From contig DKFJ01000003.1 in assembly GCA_002452335.1 (NCBI GenBank), positions 86,735 to 150,734 of the forward strand: a stretch of 64,000 nucleotides of DNA. The letters are read 5' to 3'. The position numbers and the translations under genes are program-made. Positions 36,073-44,955 of the stretch are shown here, piece by piece. This stretch comes from Deferribacteraceae bacterium UBA6799. GTDB taxonomy: Bacteria; Chrysiogenota; Deferribacteres; Deferribacterales; Geovibrionaceae. The notes under the pieces were generated by a model that was not told where the DNA came from, ran no database searches, and saw only the letters and a program-made list of their open reading frames with translations. Position 1 is the stretch's first letter. The number at the start of each line of letters is the position of its first letter.

Positions 36073-36515
36073 TATTCAGCTATTACCGTCACTTTTACTT
36101 CTGCGTTTATTTCATGATATATTTTTACTTTTACTTTGAACTCGCCCGGTTCTTTCAGCGGGTCTTTAAGAGCGATATCCTTCTTGTCCACTTCCACTCC
36201 GGCGTCTGCCAGACCTTTCGCTATGTCCGCCGCTGTGATAGCGCCGTAGAGCTTGCCTGTGTCTCCGCCCTTGCCCTTCAGGGTGATGCCGACTTTGTTC
36301 AGCTTATCAGCCAGAGCTTTGGCGTCTGCCATTTTCTGAGCCTCTTTCTCCTTCTCCTGCTGTTTTCTGGCGGCGAGAGCATCCAGATTAGCCTGAGTGG
36401 CCTCTATCGCCACTTTCTTTTTGAAGAGGAAGTTCTGGGCGTAGCCGGGTTTCACTTCTTTTATTTCATCTTTGTTCGCAACGCCTTTAACGTTTTGAAG
36501 AAATATTACTTTCAT
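36072..36515 (-). CDS. rplI: 50S ribosomal protein L9
   Basis: The 147-residue protein begins with the family sequence MKVIFLQNVKGVANKDEIKE (N-terminal domain), then GYAQNFLFKKKVA. A long Lys/Glu/Gln-rich connecting helix leads to a C-terminal rRNA-binding domain. The ATG is in an ATGA overlap with recX and has GGGAG upstream. Pairing of rplI with dnaB is common in bacteria, whereas coupling to recX upstream is less common. Confidence 0.96.
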   Translation of the reverse strand: MKVIFLQNVKGVANKDEIKEVKPGYAQNFLFKKKVAIEATQANLDALAARKQQEKEKEAQKMADAKALADKLNKVGITLKGKGGDTGKLYGAITAADIAKGLADAGVEVDKKDIALKDPLKEPGEFKVKVKIYHEINAEVKVTVIAE

Positions 36516-36985
36516 TTCTCAAGCTCCCTGTCGATTATTTTCTCTATATCTCTAAAAGGATGCCCTTTTCTGTAAAAATGGGCAATACATTTCTGCTTCA
36601 GTTCATATGGCGTTTCCGCCTTTTTATTCTCCAGAAACCGTCTGACGGCGTCCGTCATGACAGCCTCCCTGTCCACATGATGCCTCAGGGCGATGTCGTC
36701 AATATCCGTCAGATCGTCATCGGCTCCTTTCTCTTTCAGCTCCTGCTGTATGCGGAATACGCCGTATCCGTTTCTAAGTCTGGAGACTATCAGCAGCTCA
36801 CGGCATTTGACATCGTCAACATATCCGTATTCCTTCAGCCGCTCTATGGTCTCGTCTGCCTGCTCACGCCCGAAATGCTCTGTGATCTTATCCCGCATCT
36901 CAGATTCGAAATAATCCTTTCTGGTGAGCACCCTGAGGGCGTAGTCCATAGGGGTCTTTGATCTTATCTTTCTCTTGGGAAACAT
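36512..36985 (-). CDS. recX: Regulatory protein RecX
   Basis: RecX binds RecA filaments and limits their activity. The 157-residue protein is made of tandem three-helix repeats, recognisable from YALRVLTRKDYFESEMRDKI (repeat 1) and RLKEYGYVDDVKCRELLIVSR (shortened) with NGYGVFRIQQELKEKG. It lies two genes downstream of recA on the same strand, with pilT between them, which separates the usual recA-recX pair. Confidence 0.87.
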   Translation of the reverse strand: MFPKRKIRSKTPMDYALRVLTRKDYFESEMRDKITEHFGREQADETIERLKEYGYVDDVKCRELLIVSRLRNGYGVFRIQQELKEKGADDDLTDIDDIALRHHVDREAVMTDAVRRFLENKKAETPYELKQKCIAHFYRKGHPFRDIEKIIDRELEK

Positions 36986-36987
36986 AT

Positions 36988-38070
36988 TTATTTTGTTCCG
37001 CTGGAAAATCCCGCCAGCTTCAGCTTAAGATCGTCCGGTTTTTTCGCCCATTTCAGCGCCTCCGCCTCAGTGACGTATCCCTTCTCTATATGATCCATAA
37101 GCGACTGGTCGAATGACTGTGAACCGTATATGTCCCTGCCCTGCTCTATAAAATCCGTGATCTCATGAGTTCTTTCCCTGTCGCTGATACACTCTCTGAT
37201 GGTGGAGGTGGTAACCATTATCTCCACAGCCGGCACTCTGCCCGGCACATCCGTTCTGGGCACCAGCCTCTGGGATATCACCGCCGTCAGGACGGAAGCG
37301 AGCTGAAGCCGAACCTGCTCCTGCCTGTGGGGTTCGAAGACCGATATGATCCTGTTGATGGTCTCCGGAGCGTCCAGAGTGTGCAGGGTGGACATAACAA
37401 GATGCCCTGTCTCTGCCGCATGCAGAGCTGTCTCTATGGTCTCCGCGTCTCTCATCTCGCCCACCAGTATGAGATCCGGATCCTGTCTGAGCGCTCTTTT
37501 CAGCGCCTCCGCAAAGGAATTGGTATCAGCACCTACCTCTCTCTGGGAAACTGCGGACAGTCTGTCCGTATGCAGAAACTCTATGGGGTCTTCCACAGTT
37601 ATTACGTTTATTTTCCGGGTACGGTTCACATGGTCTATCATGGAGGCGAGAGTTGTTGACTTCCCGCTGCCCGTGATGCCTGTAACCAGCACCAGTCCCC
37701 TCTGTTTTTCCGTTATATTTTTTATGATATCCGGCAGACACAGAGTGTCCAGAAGAGGTATAGTCTCCGGTATCACCCGCAGAACCATGCCGATCATGCC
37801 CCGCTGTATGTAGGCATTGACCCTGAAGCGGGCTGTGCCTTTCAGCGCGTATGCGAAATCAGCCTCTTTTCTTTCCTTGAACTCGTTCTTCATAGAGGCA
37901 GGCATTATGGACCCCGCCATCTTCACCGCGTCCTCCGCCGTGACTATGCCGAACTCCGCCATATCCTCCATCTCCCCGTGCAGACGCGCAACAGGCGGAC
38001 GACCCACCTTAATGTGAACGTCGGACGCTCCTGTCTCAGCCGCCTGCCGCAGGATAGAGTTTATATCCAT
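36988..38070 (-). CDS. pilT: Type IV pilus retraction ATPase
   Basis: This hexameric cytoplasmic ATPase depolymerises type IV pili and so powers twitching motility. The 360-residue protein has the N-terminal PAS-like domain (GASDVHIKVGRPP), Walker A TGITGSGKST, the Asp box VITVEDPIEFLH, Walker B ALRQDPDLILVGEMRDAETI (shortened), the His box STLHTLDAPETINRI and the AIRNLIRE-like C-terminal region STIRECIS. It stands between recA and recX, 15 bases after recA, with no other pilus genes in the window. Confidence 0.94.
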   Translation of the reverse strand: MDINSILRQAAETGASDVHIKVGRPPVARLHGEMEDMAEFGIVTAEDAVKMAGSIMPASMKNEFKERKEADFAYALKGTARFRVNAYIQRGMIGMVLRVIPETIPLLDTLCLPDIIKNITEKQRGLVLVTGITGSGKSTTLASMIDHVNRTRKINVITVEDPIEFLHTDRLSAVSQREVGADTNSFAEALKRALRQDPDLILVGEMRDAETIETALHAAETGHLVMSTLHTLDAPETINRIISVFEPHRQEQVRLQLASVLTAVISQRLVPRTDVPGRVPAVEIMVTTSTIRECISDRERTHEITDFIEQGRDIYGSQSFDQSLMDHIEKGYVTEAEALKWAKKPDDLKLKLAGFSSGTK

Positions 38071-38085
38071 TTTACGAACCGGTCC

Positions 38086-39105
38086 TTATTCCTCGTGGGA
38101 TTCAGGCATTTTTGCTTCACCCATGGCGTATCTGGCTCTGATCTTGTCTTCCAGCTCCTGAGCCACCTCGGGGTTCTCTTTCAGATAGGTTCTGGAATTC
38201 TCTTTTCCCTGACCCATCTTAGCGTCGTTATAGCTGAACCATGCACCGGCCTTGTTGATGAATCCGGCGTCCACGCCCATGTCTATGATGAGCCCTTCAC
38301 GGGAGACTCCCTCACCGTACATGATGTCGAATTCGGCTGTTTTGAAGGGGGGAGCGACTTTGTTTTTAACAACCTTGGCTATGCCGTGGTTGCCCACAAC
38401 CTCTTCCTTCTCTTTCAGCGCCTGAGATTTTTTGATCTCTATGCGCATGGAGGCGTAGAATTTCAGAGCGTTTCCGCCTGTGGTTGTCTCCGGGTTGCCG
38501 TATACCACGCCGATTTTTGAGCGTGTCTGGTTTATGAATATCAGTGTCGCCTGAGATTTGTTCACTATGCTGGTGAGTTTTCTGAGCGCCTGAGACATCA
38601 GCCTCGCCTGAAGACCCATGTGAGAATCGCCCATCTCGCCCTCTATCTCCGCTCTGGGAGTAAGAGCCGCTACGGAGTCCACAACTATTATATCTATAGC
38701 GCCGCTTCTGACGAGAGTCTCTGTGATCTCCAGAGCCGCTTCGCCGCTGTCCGGCTGGCTGACCAGCAGGTTGTCTGTGTCAACACCGATGGCCTTGGCA
38801 TATACGGGATCCAGAGCGTGCTCAGCGTCCACAAACGCCGCCGCTCCGCCCACCTTCTGCGCTTCCGCTATGGCGTGCAGGGCTATGGTGGTCTTACCGC
38901 TGGATTCCGCTCCGTATATCTCTATTATACGACCTTTAGGAAACCCGCCGACCCCAAGAGCGATATCCAGAGAAAGGATACCTGTGGAAACTATAGGGAG
39001 TTTTTCGATAGGTTTATCGCCCAGACGCATAACAGCGCCCTTGCCGAAATCTTTTTCTATCTTGCCCAGAGCCAGATCCAGTGCTTTTCTCTTATCAGAA
39101 TCCAT
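38086..39105 (-). CDS. recA: Recombinase A
   Basis: RecA carries out strand exchange and SOS induction. The 339-residue protein shows the Walker A loop GAESSGKTT (the common form is GPESSGKT), VIVVDSVAALTPRAEIEGE (Walker B), LMSQALRKLT, INQTRSKIGVVYGNPETTTGGNALKFYAS (shortened; loop L2 region) and an acidic C-terminus. The start has GGAGGA five bases upstream. It heads a minus-strand run with pilT, recX, rplI and dnaB. No clear SOS operator was found by eye in the 70 bases upstream. Confidence 0.97.
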   Translation of the reverse strand: MDSDKRKALDLALGKIEKDFGKGAVMRLGDKPIEKLPIVSTGILSLDIALGVGGFPKGRIIEIYGAESSGKTTIALHAIAEAQKVGGAAAFVDAEHALDPVYAKAIGVDTDNLLVSQPDSGEAALEITETLVRSGAIDIIVVDSVAALTPRAEIEGEMGDSHMGLQARLMSQALRKLTSIVNKSQATLIFINQTRSKIGVVYGNPETTTGGNALKFYASMRIEIKKSQALKEKEEVVGNHGIAKVVKNKVAPPFKTAEFDIMYGEGVSREGLIIDMGVDAGFINKAGAWFSYNDAKMGQGKENSRTYLKENPEVAQELEDKIRARYAMGEAKMPESHEE

Positions 39106-39175
39106 ACATCCTCCGTATATCTTTTATCTTCCTGCTCATATTACTACAAAAATTCTCTTATGAAAAGGGCTGTCC

Positions 39176-40057
39176 TCAGCCGTTCAGCTCTTTCAGCCTC
39201 TGCTCTATGTCCTCGCCTTTTTTAGCTATTATCAGCCTGGTTCCCGTGTCCACCACAACCAGATCGTCCACGCCCAGAAGGGTGACGTCCCGGTGCTCCA
39301 GAAAGACCATATTGCCCTTGGCGCCGGAAAACTCCGCCACGCCGTAGCTGTCGCCCATGTTTGCGGAGGCGTTGCCGTTTTTGTCCCTTGATGCTGACTC
39401 GTATATCGTGCTGAAATTATCCATCACCCTGCACCCCTTCACCGGCGGCATCAGTATCTTGTTCTCACTTTTGCACAGCAAAGCGTCAGTTACTGTCGCC
39501 GGAGGAAATTTTTCCATATATTTTCCGCAGAATTTATGTGTGACCTGTGTGCTCCGCTTATTGCTGTGCACCAGAAACGATATGCTGTAAAACTCCGGGC
39601 TTATGCGTTTCAACTCTTCTAAAAGAACGGAAGCCTGAAAACAGACCATGCCCCCGCCTATCTTTACTATATGTCCCTTTGCAGCCAGCTTTTCCGCCTC
39701 CGACACAGAGGCGGCGTAGGCCTCTTCATCGTCGAAATCGTACCAGCCGGGAGTCAGCAGAATGGTTTCGTCCACGTATTGATGGGCTATCAGGGAGACC
39801 AGAGGCGCTATGCCTCTGTGGGATGGCTCTATAAAATATGTGACATCGCCGAACGACCCCAGAATACCCCGCATCCCCTCAAAATCCGCCTGCTCGGCAG
39901 CTATGACGGCAGAAGAGCACAGCCTGGCGTTGCGTCTGACAGCTCTGAGAGCCAGACTGTCCCCGCCGTTAAAGCTCCGCACGGAAAAAGGCAGACCATA
40001 AGGCGACAGCCCGGCGAGACCGCCAGTATCCTCTCTTAATATCACCAGACCTATCAT
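39176..40057 (-). CDS. Degenerate mannose-1-phosphate guanylyltransferase (ManC)-like protein
   Basis: The 293-residue protein follows the ManC fold in order: LVILREDTGGLAGLSPYG at the place of the catalytic GGSGTRLWPLSR loop, IEPSHRGIAPLVSLIAH where ManC has EP..RNTAPAI, PGWYDFDDEEAY where ManC has PSDH, and a C-terminal part with VMDNFSTIYESA, NMGDSYGVAEFSG and LLGVDDLVVVDTGTRLIIAKK that matches ManC closely. The nucleotide-binding and metal residues are lost, so it is probably not an active nucleotidyltransferase. It lies 70 bases upstream of recA. A TTG start at 40093 would add 12 residues; ATG 40057 is preferred. Confidence 0.68.
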   Translation of the reverse strand: MIGLVILREDTGGLAGLSPYGLPFSVRSFNGGDSLALRAVRRNARLCSSAVIAAEQADFEGMRGILGSFGDVTYFIEPSHRGIAPLVSLIAHQYVDETILLTPGWYDFDDEEAYAASVSEAEKLAAKGHIVKIGGGMVCFQASVLLEELKRISPEFYSISFLVHSNKRSTQVTHKFCGKYMEKFPPATVTDALLCKSENKILMPPVKGCRVMDNFSTIYESASRDKNGNASANMGDSYGVAEFSGAKGNMVFLEHRDVTLLGVDDLVVVDTGTRLIIAKKGEDIEQRLKELNG

Positions 40058-40214
40058 GAGCAAACCGCAATAAAGCCCAAATTCACTATACAATCCTCTG
40101 ATATTATACTATAATTCAGCGTGGGCTGATTATAAGCCGTATGACTGATTTCCGGCAATTATAGTGCAGTTTGACCTATTTGAAAATACCCAGATGATCG
40201 CATATTTCCGCTAA

Positions 40215-40367
40215 GGCGATTTCACCACTGTGAAATGGCTGGGATACCCTGCGAAGATAATGTTCATCAACATAGCAGAAAACACTACGCTGAACGGCAC
40301 CACAATCAGAGAGCTATTCCCGGCTCTCATCCAGACTGCTGATATCAGACTAAAAGACTATACATAA
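40215..40367 (+). pseudogene. Relic of a coding sequence in the 335-base spacer before the glycan cluster
   Basis: A 50-codon frame reads like the end of a normal protein (KWLGYPAKIMFINIAENT, then TTIRELFPALIQ, ending LKDYT). The same frame continues upstream past a TAA (40212-40214) for about 22 further codons. No start with a ribosome-binding site exists; only a GTG at 40230 is available. It is probably the leftover 3' end of a decayed gene. Its family is not recognised. The rest of the spacer shows no other feature I can support. Confidence 0.35.
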
Positions 40368-40392
40368 AAGCCATATTGTATTACAATTCAGC

Positions 40393-42960
40393 ATGAGCAC
40401 AGAATTTAACCCTGACAAGTATATAGAAGAAACTATCAACCTCTTTTCCGGTAAAAGCCTGTCTCTGGAAGTCATTCGTCAGTTCATAATTCTTGAAAAC
40501 AGACACCATCTGCACAAAGATATAAAATATAAAGAAAGCTATCAGAAGATTTTCACCATACTGCGTGACAATGTGATTCTCCCTAACTATAAAAAATTCA
40601 GCCTGATCCCTTTTTTTGAGGATATCGCCTCTCTCTACAGGCTGAGTCCGGCAAAGATATCACCTTCTGACAAAGTATCCTATATCCTGACGGCAATAGA
40701 TTCGTCTTACAATGCGAACGACGCTTATAACAGGCTCTATCTGCTCCGCACAATATTTTATCTGAAGACTTTTCAGGGGCAGGATTTCAGAGATGATTTC
40801 ATAGCCGGAATGTCTCAGATACAATCTTTCAGGTGCTTTAAGAGCTATGGCGAGTTGAAAGGCTTCGCCGCCTTCCTGCGTTACCACTATCCGGACGCTA
40901 AAGAGACCATGAATATTCTGCTGAAAAATGTCTTTAACTTCCGCTTTGCCGACAGGGACATCCTCTCGAAAAAAGCAGGGATTATGTGGGTTGTCGAAGT
41001 CATCTGGAATATGGTGCATAAGGAAGATCCGGCGCATATGATGCTGATGGACAACTGGATGGAGATATTCCGCAAAGCCGTTCAGGACAAGGATGACGAG
41101 CTGGCTTTTTATATGCATTTTCCCATCAGCCATCTGTTTCTGAACAACTGCAGCGAGCAGAGCTGTATGAAAGAATTCAACGACAGGCTGGAGATGCCCT
41201 TCTCGGAATATGTGACATCGAACATGGACAGATGGGGACTTAAACCTGTGACGCAGACAAACCACGGAGACAGAAAGAGACTGGCGTTCGTATATGACCG
41301 TCTGGCGGGGACTTCACCTGTAAAACTTCTGATTTCGCTTCTGCACTATCTGAAAGAAGACGGCAGATTCGACCTCTACGTCTACGACATGGCATACATA
41401 GAAAAATCCGTCTCTTCTCAGGAATATATCGACGAGGTCACCGGAACGGGAACAAAATATATCAGCAACCACGATCTGATAGACGATGCCGACATGCTCC
41501 ACTATTACAGCCATTTCAATAAAAACATAAAGCTGAGAGAACGAATAATCGAAGACGGCATAGACGTCCTGATAATCACCAGCAACAGGACACAGTCCAA
41601 TTTTCTGTTCTCTTCCAGAACAGCTCCCCTGCAAATATACTGGGATCACGGAAACCACGGATATAATGTCCACGGCATAGACAAAAGGATATGCCATTTC
41701 GACGACGGATACGACGGCGGATACGAGGTTAACAGATTCATCCTGCCCATGCTGGATAAATATCTCAACCCGCATGAAACTGAGAACAGAGTGAAAGCTC
41801 AGGCGATCAAAGATACTCTTCCGCCGCATAAAATAGTTCTTGGAAGCATCGGGCGTCTGATGAAGCTGTCCGATGAATATCTTAAAACTGTGGCTGACAT
41901 ATTAAAAAAACATCCGGAGGCGGTTTATCTGGCATGCGGTGACGGTCCCATAGACGAAAAACGGCCAAAGGTTGAATCGCTGGGCATATCCGACCGCTTC
42001 ATCTTCACAGGCTGGGTCGATCCGCATATATACGGGCATGTCATAGACATATACCTGAACACCTTCCCTCTGCCCGGCGGAGAGAGTGTGGCGGAATTTC
42101 TGAAAAAAGCGTCATGCAAGATGCTTGTATCCATCACAGGTAAAGATACTGATAAGTTCGCCGTTAAAGCCACAGAAATGATAAATATGCTTTCACTGTT
42201 AAAGTCAGAAAGCGACAGCAATAAACCATATATTTCACCTGCAAAAAGATATATTGTCATCTGCATCAACAATCAGTTTTCCACGGAAATATCCTTATAC
42301 ATTGACCAATTTCTTCGGATAACGGATGAATATACTTTCATTGTGGCAGACGAAAACACCGCAAATTATGAAACTGATGCCTCAGGTACAATACATCTCG
42401 CTCCGGAGAGGGTTCCCTCTCTGCACAGCGAACCTAATATTGACGGATTTTTGTACTCAGAAGACTTTTTGCCTGATTATATGAAATGCTTTAACTGTCA
42501 GCACCTCATGATCAGGCACGATATATTTGATAATATTACCGGGCATGGATATGTTACCGGAAGGTACAAACGACAATTCGCTGCCGATCCGGAAAAGACT
42601 TTCGATGATATGCAGTCGCATTTCACCGCAAACGGATGCGACCACATAGCGCAAAAAATGGAAACACTCTTCTCTGAATATCTTAACGGACAGTTGGATA
42701 TATCTGATCTATTTGATCAGTATTTTAAAGGAAGAATGATCCTGTTGCACAGTCTGGCACCGTCTCTCTTTCCTGATGTCAGCCGGCATGACGAACCAGC
42801 CCTGATCTTTATCATTAAAAGACACATACAGCTCATCAGCCAGTCCTCTGTTTGTGATAATAAGTACATTTTTTCTGAAAGAAACCGATACCAATATAGT
42901 GAGGTCATCAAAGCATTCCTGAAAGCGTCAGGCTCTAATAAAAAAACAGAGGCTCATTAA
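40393..42960 (+). CDS. Large GT-B type glycosyltransferase (OGT/HMW1C-like C-terminal half)
   Basis: The 855-residue protein has an N-terminal helical region of about 290 residues without a recognised family. A GT-B transferase follows from about residue 295. Its segments LQIYWDHGNHGYN, PHKIVLGSIGRLMKLSDEY, YLACGDGPIDEKRPKVESLG, FTGWVDPHIYGHVIDIYLNT and FPLPGGESVAEF resemble the nucleotide-sugar-binding half of GT41-like (OGT, HMW1C) enzymes. The last 220 residues form a separate part of unknown type. HMW1C-type enzymes glycosylate asparagine or serine/threonine in surface proteins, so a protein target is possible, but this is inference. No Shine-Dalgarno sequence precedes ATG 40393. It leads the glycan cluster. 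Confidence 0.65.
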   Translation: MSTEFNPDKYIEETINLFSGKSLSLEVIRQFIILENRHHLHKDIKYKESYQKIFTILRDNVILPNYKKFSLIPFFEDIASLYRLSPAKISPSDKVSYILTAIDSSYNANDAYNRLYLLRTIFYLKTFQGQDFRDDFIAGMSQIQSFRCFKSYGELKGFAAFLRYHYPDAKETMNILLKNVFNFRFADRDILSKKAGIMWVVEVIWNMVHKEDPAHMMLMDNWMEIFRKAVQDKDDELAFYMHFPISHLFLNNCSEQSCMKEFNDRLEMPFSEYVTSNMDRWGLKPVTQTNHGDRKRLAFVYDRLAGTSPVKLLISLLHYLKEDGRFDLYVYDMAYIEKSVSSQEYIDEVTGTGTKYISNHDLIDDADMLHYYSHFNKNIKLRERIIEDGIDVLIITSNRTQSNFLFSSRTAPLQIYWDHGNHGYNVHGIDKRICHFDDGYDGGYEVNRFILPMLDKYLNPHETENRVKAQAIKDTLPPHKIVLGSIGRLMKLSDEYLKTVADILKKHPEAVYLACGDGPIDEKRPKVESLGISDRFIFTGWVDPHIYGHVIDIYLNTFPLPGGESVAEFLKKASCKMLVSITGKDTDKFAVKATEMINMLSLLKSESDSNKPYISPAKRYIVICINNQFSTEISLYIDQFLRITDEYTFIVADENTANYETDASGTIHLAPERVPSLHSEPNIDGFLYSEDFLPDYMKCFNCQHLMIRHDIFDNITGHGYVTGRYKRQFAADPEKTFDDMQSHFTANGCDHIAQKMETLFSEYLNGQLDISDLFDQYFKGRMILLHSLAPSLFPDVSRHDEPALIFIIKRHIQLISQSSVCDNKYIFSERNRYQYSEVIKAFLKASGSNKKTEAH

Positions 42961-42970
42961 CGGACTAAAT

Positions 42971-44062
42971 ATGCAAACTGATAAAAGCAGGGAAAAACAG
43001 CTCGGAATATTCGAAGAAAGATACCGCGCAGAAAATATGAAATCTTCCGTACTCTCCTATCCACCCAGATGGGTAACCATAGGGATAACCGGTTACTGCA
43101 CAAACAAATGCCTCTTCTGTTCATACCACGCTAAGGCCTCAGGTGAAAAAAGCAAAGTATATAAAATACATTACCACATGAGCTTTGATTTCTTTAAAAA
43201 GACCGTTGATATGTGCAGAAAGGCTTACGTCCCTTTCGTTCATGTCTGCGGGACAGGGGAGCCATTCCTTAATCCGGACGCTCTGAACATGCTGGACTAT
43301 GCCGCGCAAATCTACGGACAGACATCAATCCAGACGAACTTTCACGAAGATCTGTTCAGGCGCATGGATCTGGTAAACCAGCTGATCAGCCGCGAAAAAT
43401 CTCTTCGATATGTCGCTACGGATTTTCTTTCCGGAGAGAGCGACGAACACAACAGGATAAAACAGGGATCGTCATTCGATTTCACTATGAAATGCCTGAG
43501 TGAGATATCCGAGAAATCAGACATCAAACTAAACATTTATTATATAATTACAAAATATAACTACTCCAGTCTGTCAAAACTTGTATCCCTGCTAAAACAA
43601 AACGGCATAAGAAACTGCGTAATCAATGTGAACAACCTGATGTCGTATGACTTTGACAGCTACACATCCAGTGACTCAGTATATGTCAGCTCGGATACTC
43701 TGATAACAGACGAACTGAAGAGGGCAATATCCGTGTGCCATGAGGCTGGTTATGAGATATATTGCCCACAGCCGGCCGATATAAACGAAAAAGGCTGTGA
43801 TGTTTTCTGGCAGAAATTTCAGGTATGGCCTGTACAGGGCAACGATCCGGCCAGATATCAGGAAAATATAATTCCACACGCATGCAGGGCGGTTGTTCTG
43901 GGAGAACTGAACTCTCTTGGATACCTCGGCGACTACGAAGACCTGATGGATGCCTGGAACAACGAAAAGATTGTGAAAATCAGACAGAATATAATCGACG
44001 GCATATATCCGGACGATGAGTGCCGTTACTGTGTTTACAGCCACAGGAGCATATACAAGTAA
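42971..44062 (+). CDS. Radical SAM protein with C-terminal cysteines
   Basis: The 363-residue protein carries the radical SAM [4Fe-4S] motif CTNKCLFC (Cys43, Cys47, Cys50) and the supporting segment VHVCGTGEPFLNPD in place of the common GGEP loop. The C-terminal ECRYCVYSHRS is a short SPASM/twitch-like pair. Such proteins modify peptides or sugars through a 5'-deoxyadenosyl radical. The substrate here is unknown. Ten bases separate it from the large glycosyltransferase gene. Its stop overlaps the next start by one base (TAATG). Confidence 0.87.
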   Translation: MQTDKSREKQLGIFEERYRAENMKSSVLSYPPRWVTIGITGYCTNKCLFCSYHAKASGEKSKVYKIHYHMSFDFFKKTVDMCRKAYVPFVHVCGTGEPFLNPDALNMLDYAAQIYGQTSIQTNFHEDLFRRMDLVNQLISREKSLRYVATDFLSGESDEHNRIKQGSSFDFTMKCLSEISEKSDIKLNIYYIITKYNYSSLSKLVSLLKQNGIRNCVINVNNLMSYDFDSYTSSDSVYVSSDTLITDELKRAISVCHEAGYEIYCPQPADINEKGCDVFWQKFQVWPVQGNDPARYQENIIPHACRAVVLGELNSLGYLGDYEDLMDAWNNEKIVKIRQNIIDGIYPDDECRYCVYSHRSIYK

Positions 44063-44955
44063 TGATATCAGTTATTATTCCTGTTTATAACAGAAAAGAC
44101 GACATCATCAGGTGTCTTGACTCGATAGAAAGCCAGAGCTGTAAGGATTACGAGGTGATCGTGATTGACGACTGCAGTTCTGATGACATAGCTACGGCAA
44201 CTAAAAGGGACAAAGTAAAATATATCAGAAACTCCGTCAACTCAGGTCCCTCTCTGTCCAGAAATATAGGTGTTAATGCTTCCGTTGGAGACATTCTGCT
44301 TTTTCTTGATTCTGATGTGGAGCTTCCGGAAAATGTTATGCTCAGTATCAGAGACGTTCTGACATCTGATGAAACCATGGGCTGTTTCGGAGGCTGCGGT
44401 CCTCTGGATTCTGAAACGGGAGAACCCGAATACATTAAGGCAAAATATTATGACAGGAACGGATACAACATCAGCAAAATGCTAAAGAAGGACTCTTTTA
44501 CTAAAGAACCTATAGTGTATTGCGATCATTTCGAGTCGGCCTGTCTGGGCATCCGGAGAGATGTCTTTTTACGGACAGGCGGTTTCGATCCTTACTGGTT
44601 TTATATCGGTGAAGACAGGGAGCTTTGCCTGAAAGTCCGCAGAATGGGCTTTAACTGTGCAGTGAGCTGGGAATCCGCCGCCATCCACCATGAAAACGAC
44701 CTGTCTAAGAAGATAAAACCTGACTTCCAGCTGTTCTGCTTTCTTCGTTATCTCGAAGTGGCCTACAAGCTGGACGGCATAACCGGAGCTGTCCGGTGGA
44801 TGAATGCCAACAAAAGATGGAAAGAGGCGCCGTTTCTGAAAAAACTGATTTCTATGATAATAAACAATAAAAAAATAGACTGGCGCAGAGACGCAGATTT
44901 TCTGAGCGCTTCTGCTATCCGAAGATATACAGAGGAGAGATCAATTGGCGTATGA
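44062..44955 (+). CDS. Family 2 glycosyltransferase
   Basis: The 297-residue GT-A enzyme has the typical start ISVIIPVYNRKDDIIRCLDS, VIVIDDCSSD, LSRNIGVNAS, the DxD-type motif LFLDSDVELP and the later GFDPYWFYIGEDRELCLKVR segment carrying the ED acid-base pair. It adds a sugar from a nucleotide donor to a surface glycan or protein; donor and acceptor are unknown. The start lies in the TAATG overlap with the radical SAM gene, and it overlaps the next gene by 11 bases. Confidence 0.92.
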   Translation: MISVIIPVYNRKDDIIRCLDSIESQSCKDYEVIVIDDCSSDDIATATKRDKVKYIRNSVNSGPSLSRNIGVNASVGDILLFLDSDVELPENVMLSIRDVLTSDETMGCFGGCGPLDSETGEPEYIKAKYYDRNGYNISKMLKKDSFTKEPIVYCDHFESACLGIRRDVFLRTGGFDPYWFYIGEDRELCLKVRRMGFNCAVSWESAAIHHENDLSKKIKPDFQLFCFLRYLEVAYKLDGITGAVRWMNANKRWKEAPFLKKLISMIINNKKIDWRRDADFLSASAIRRYTEERSIGV

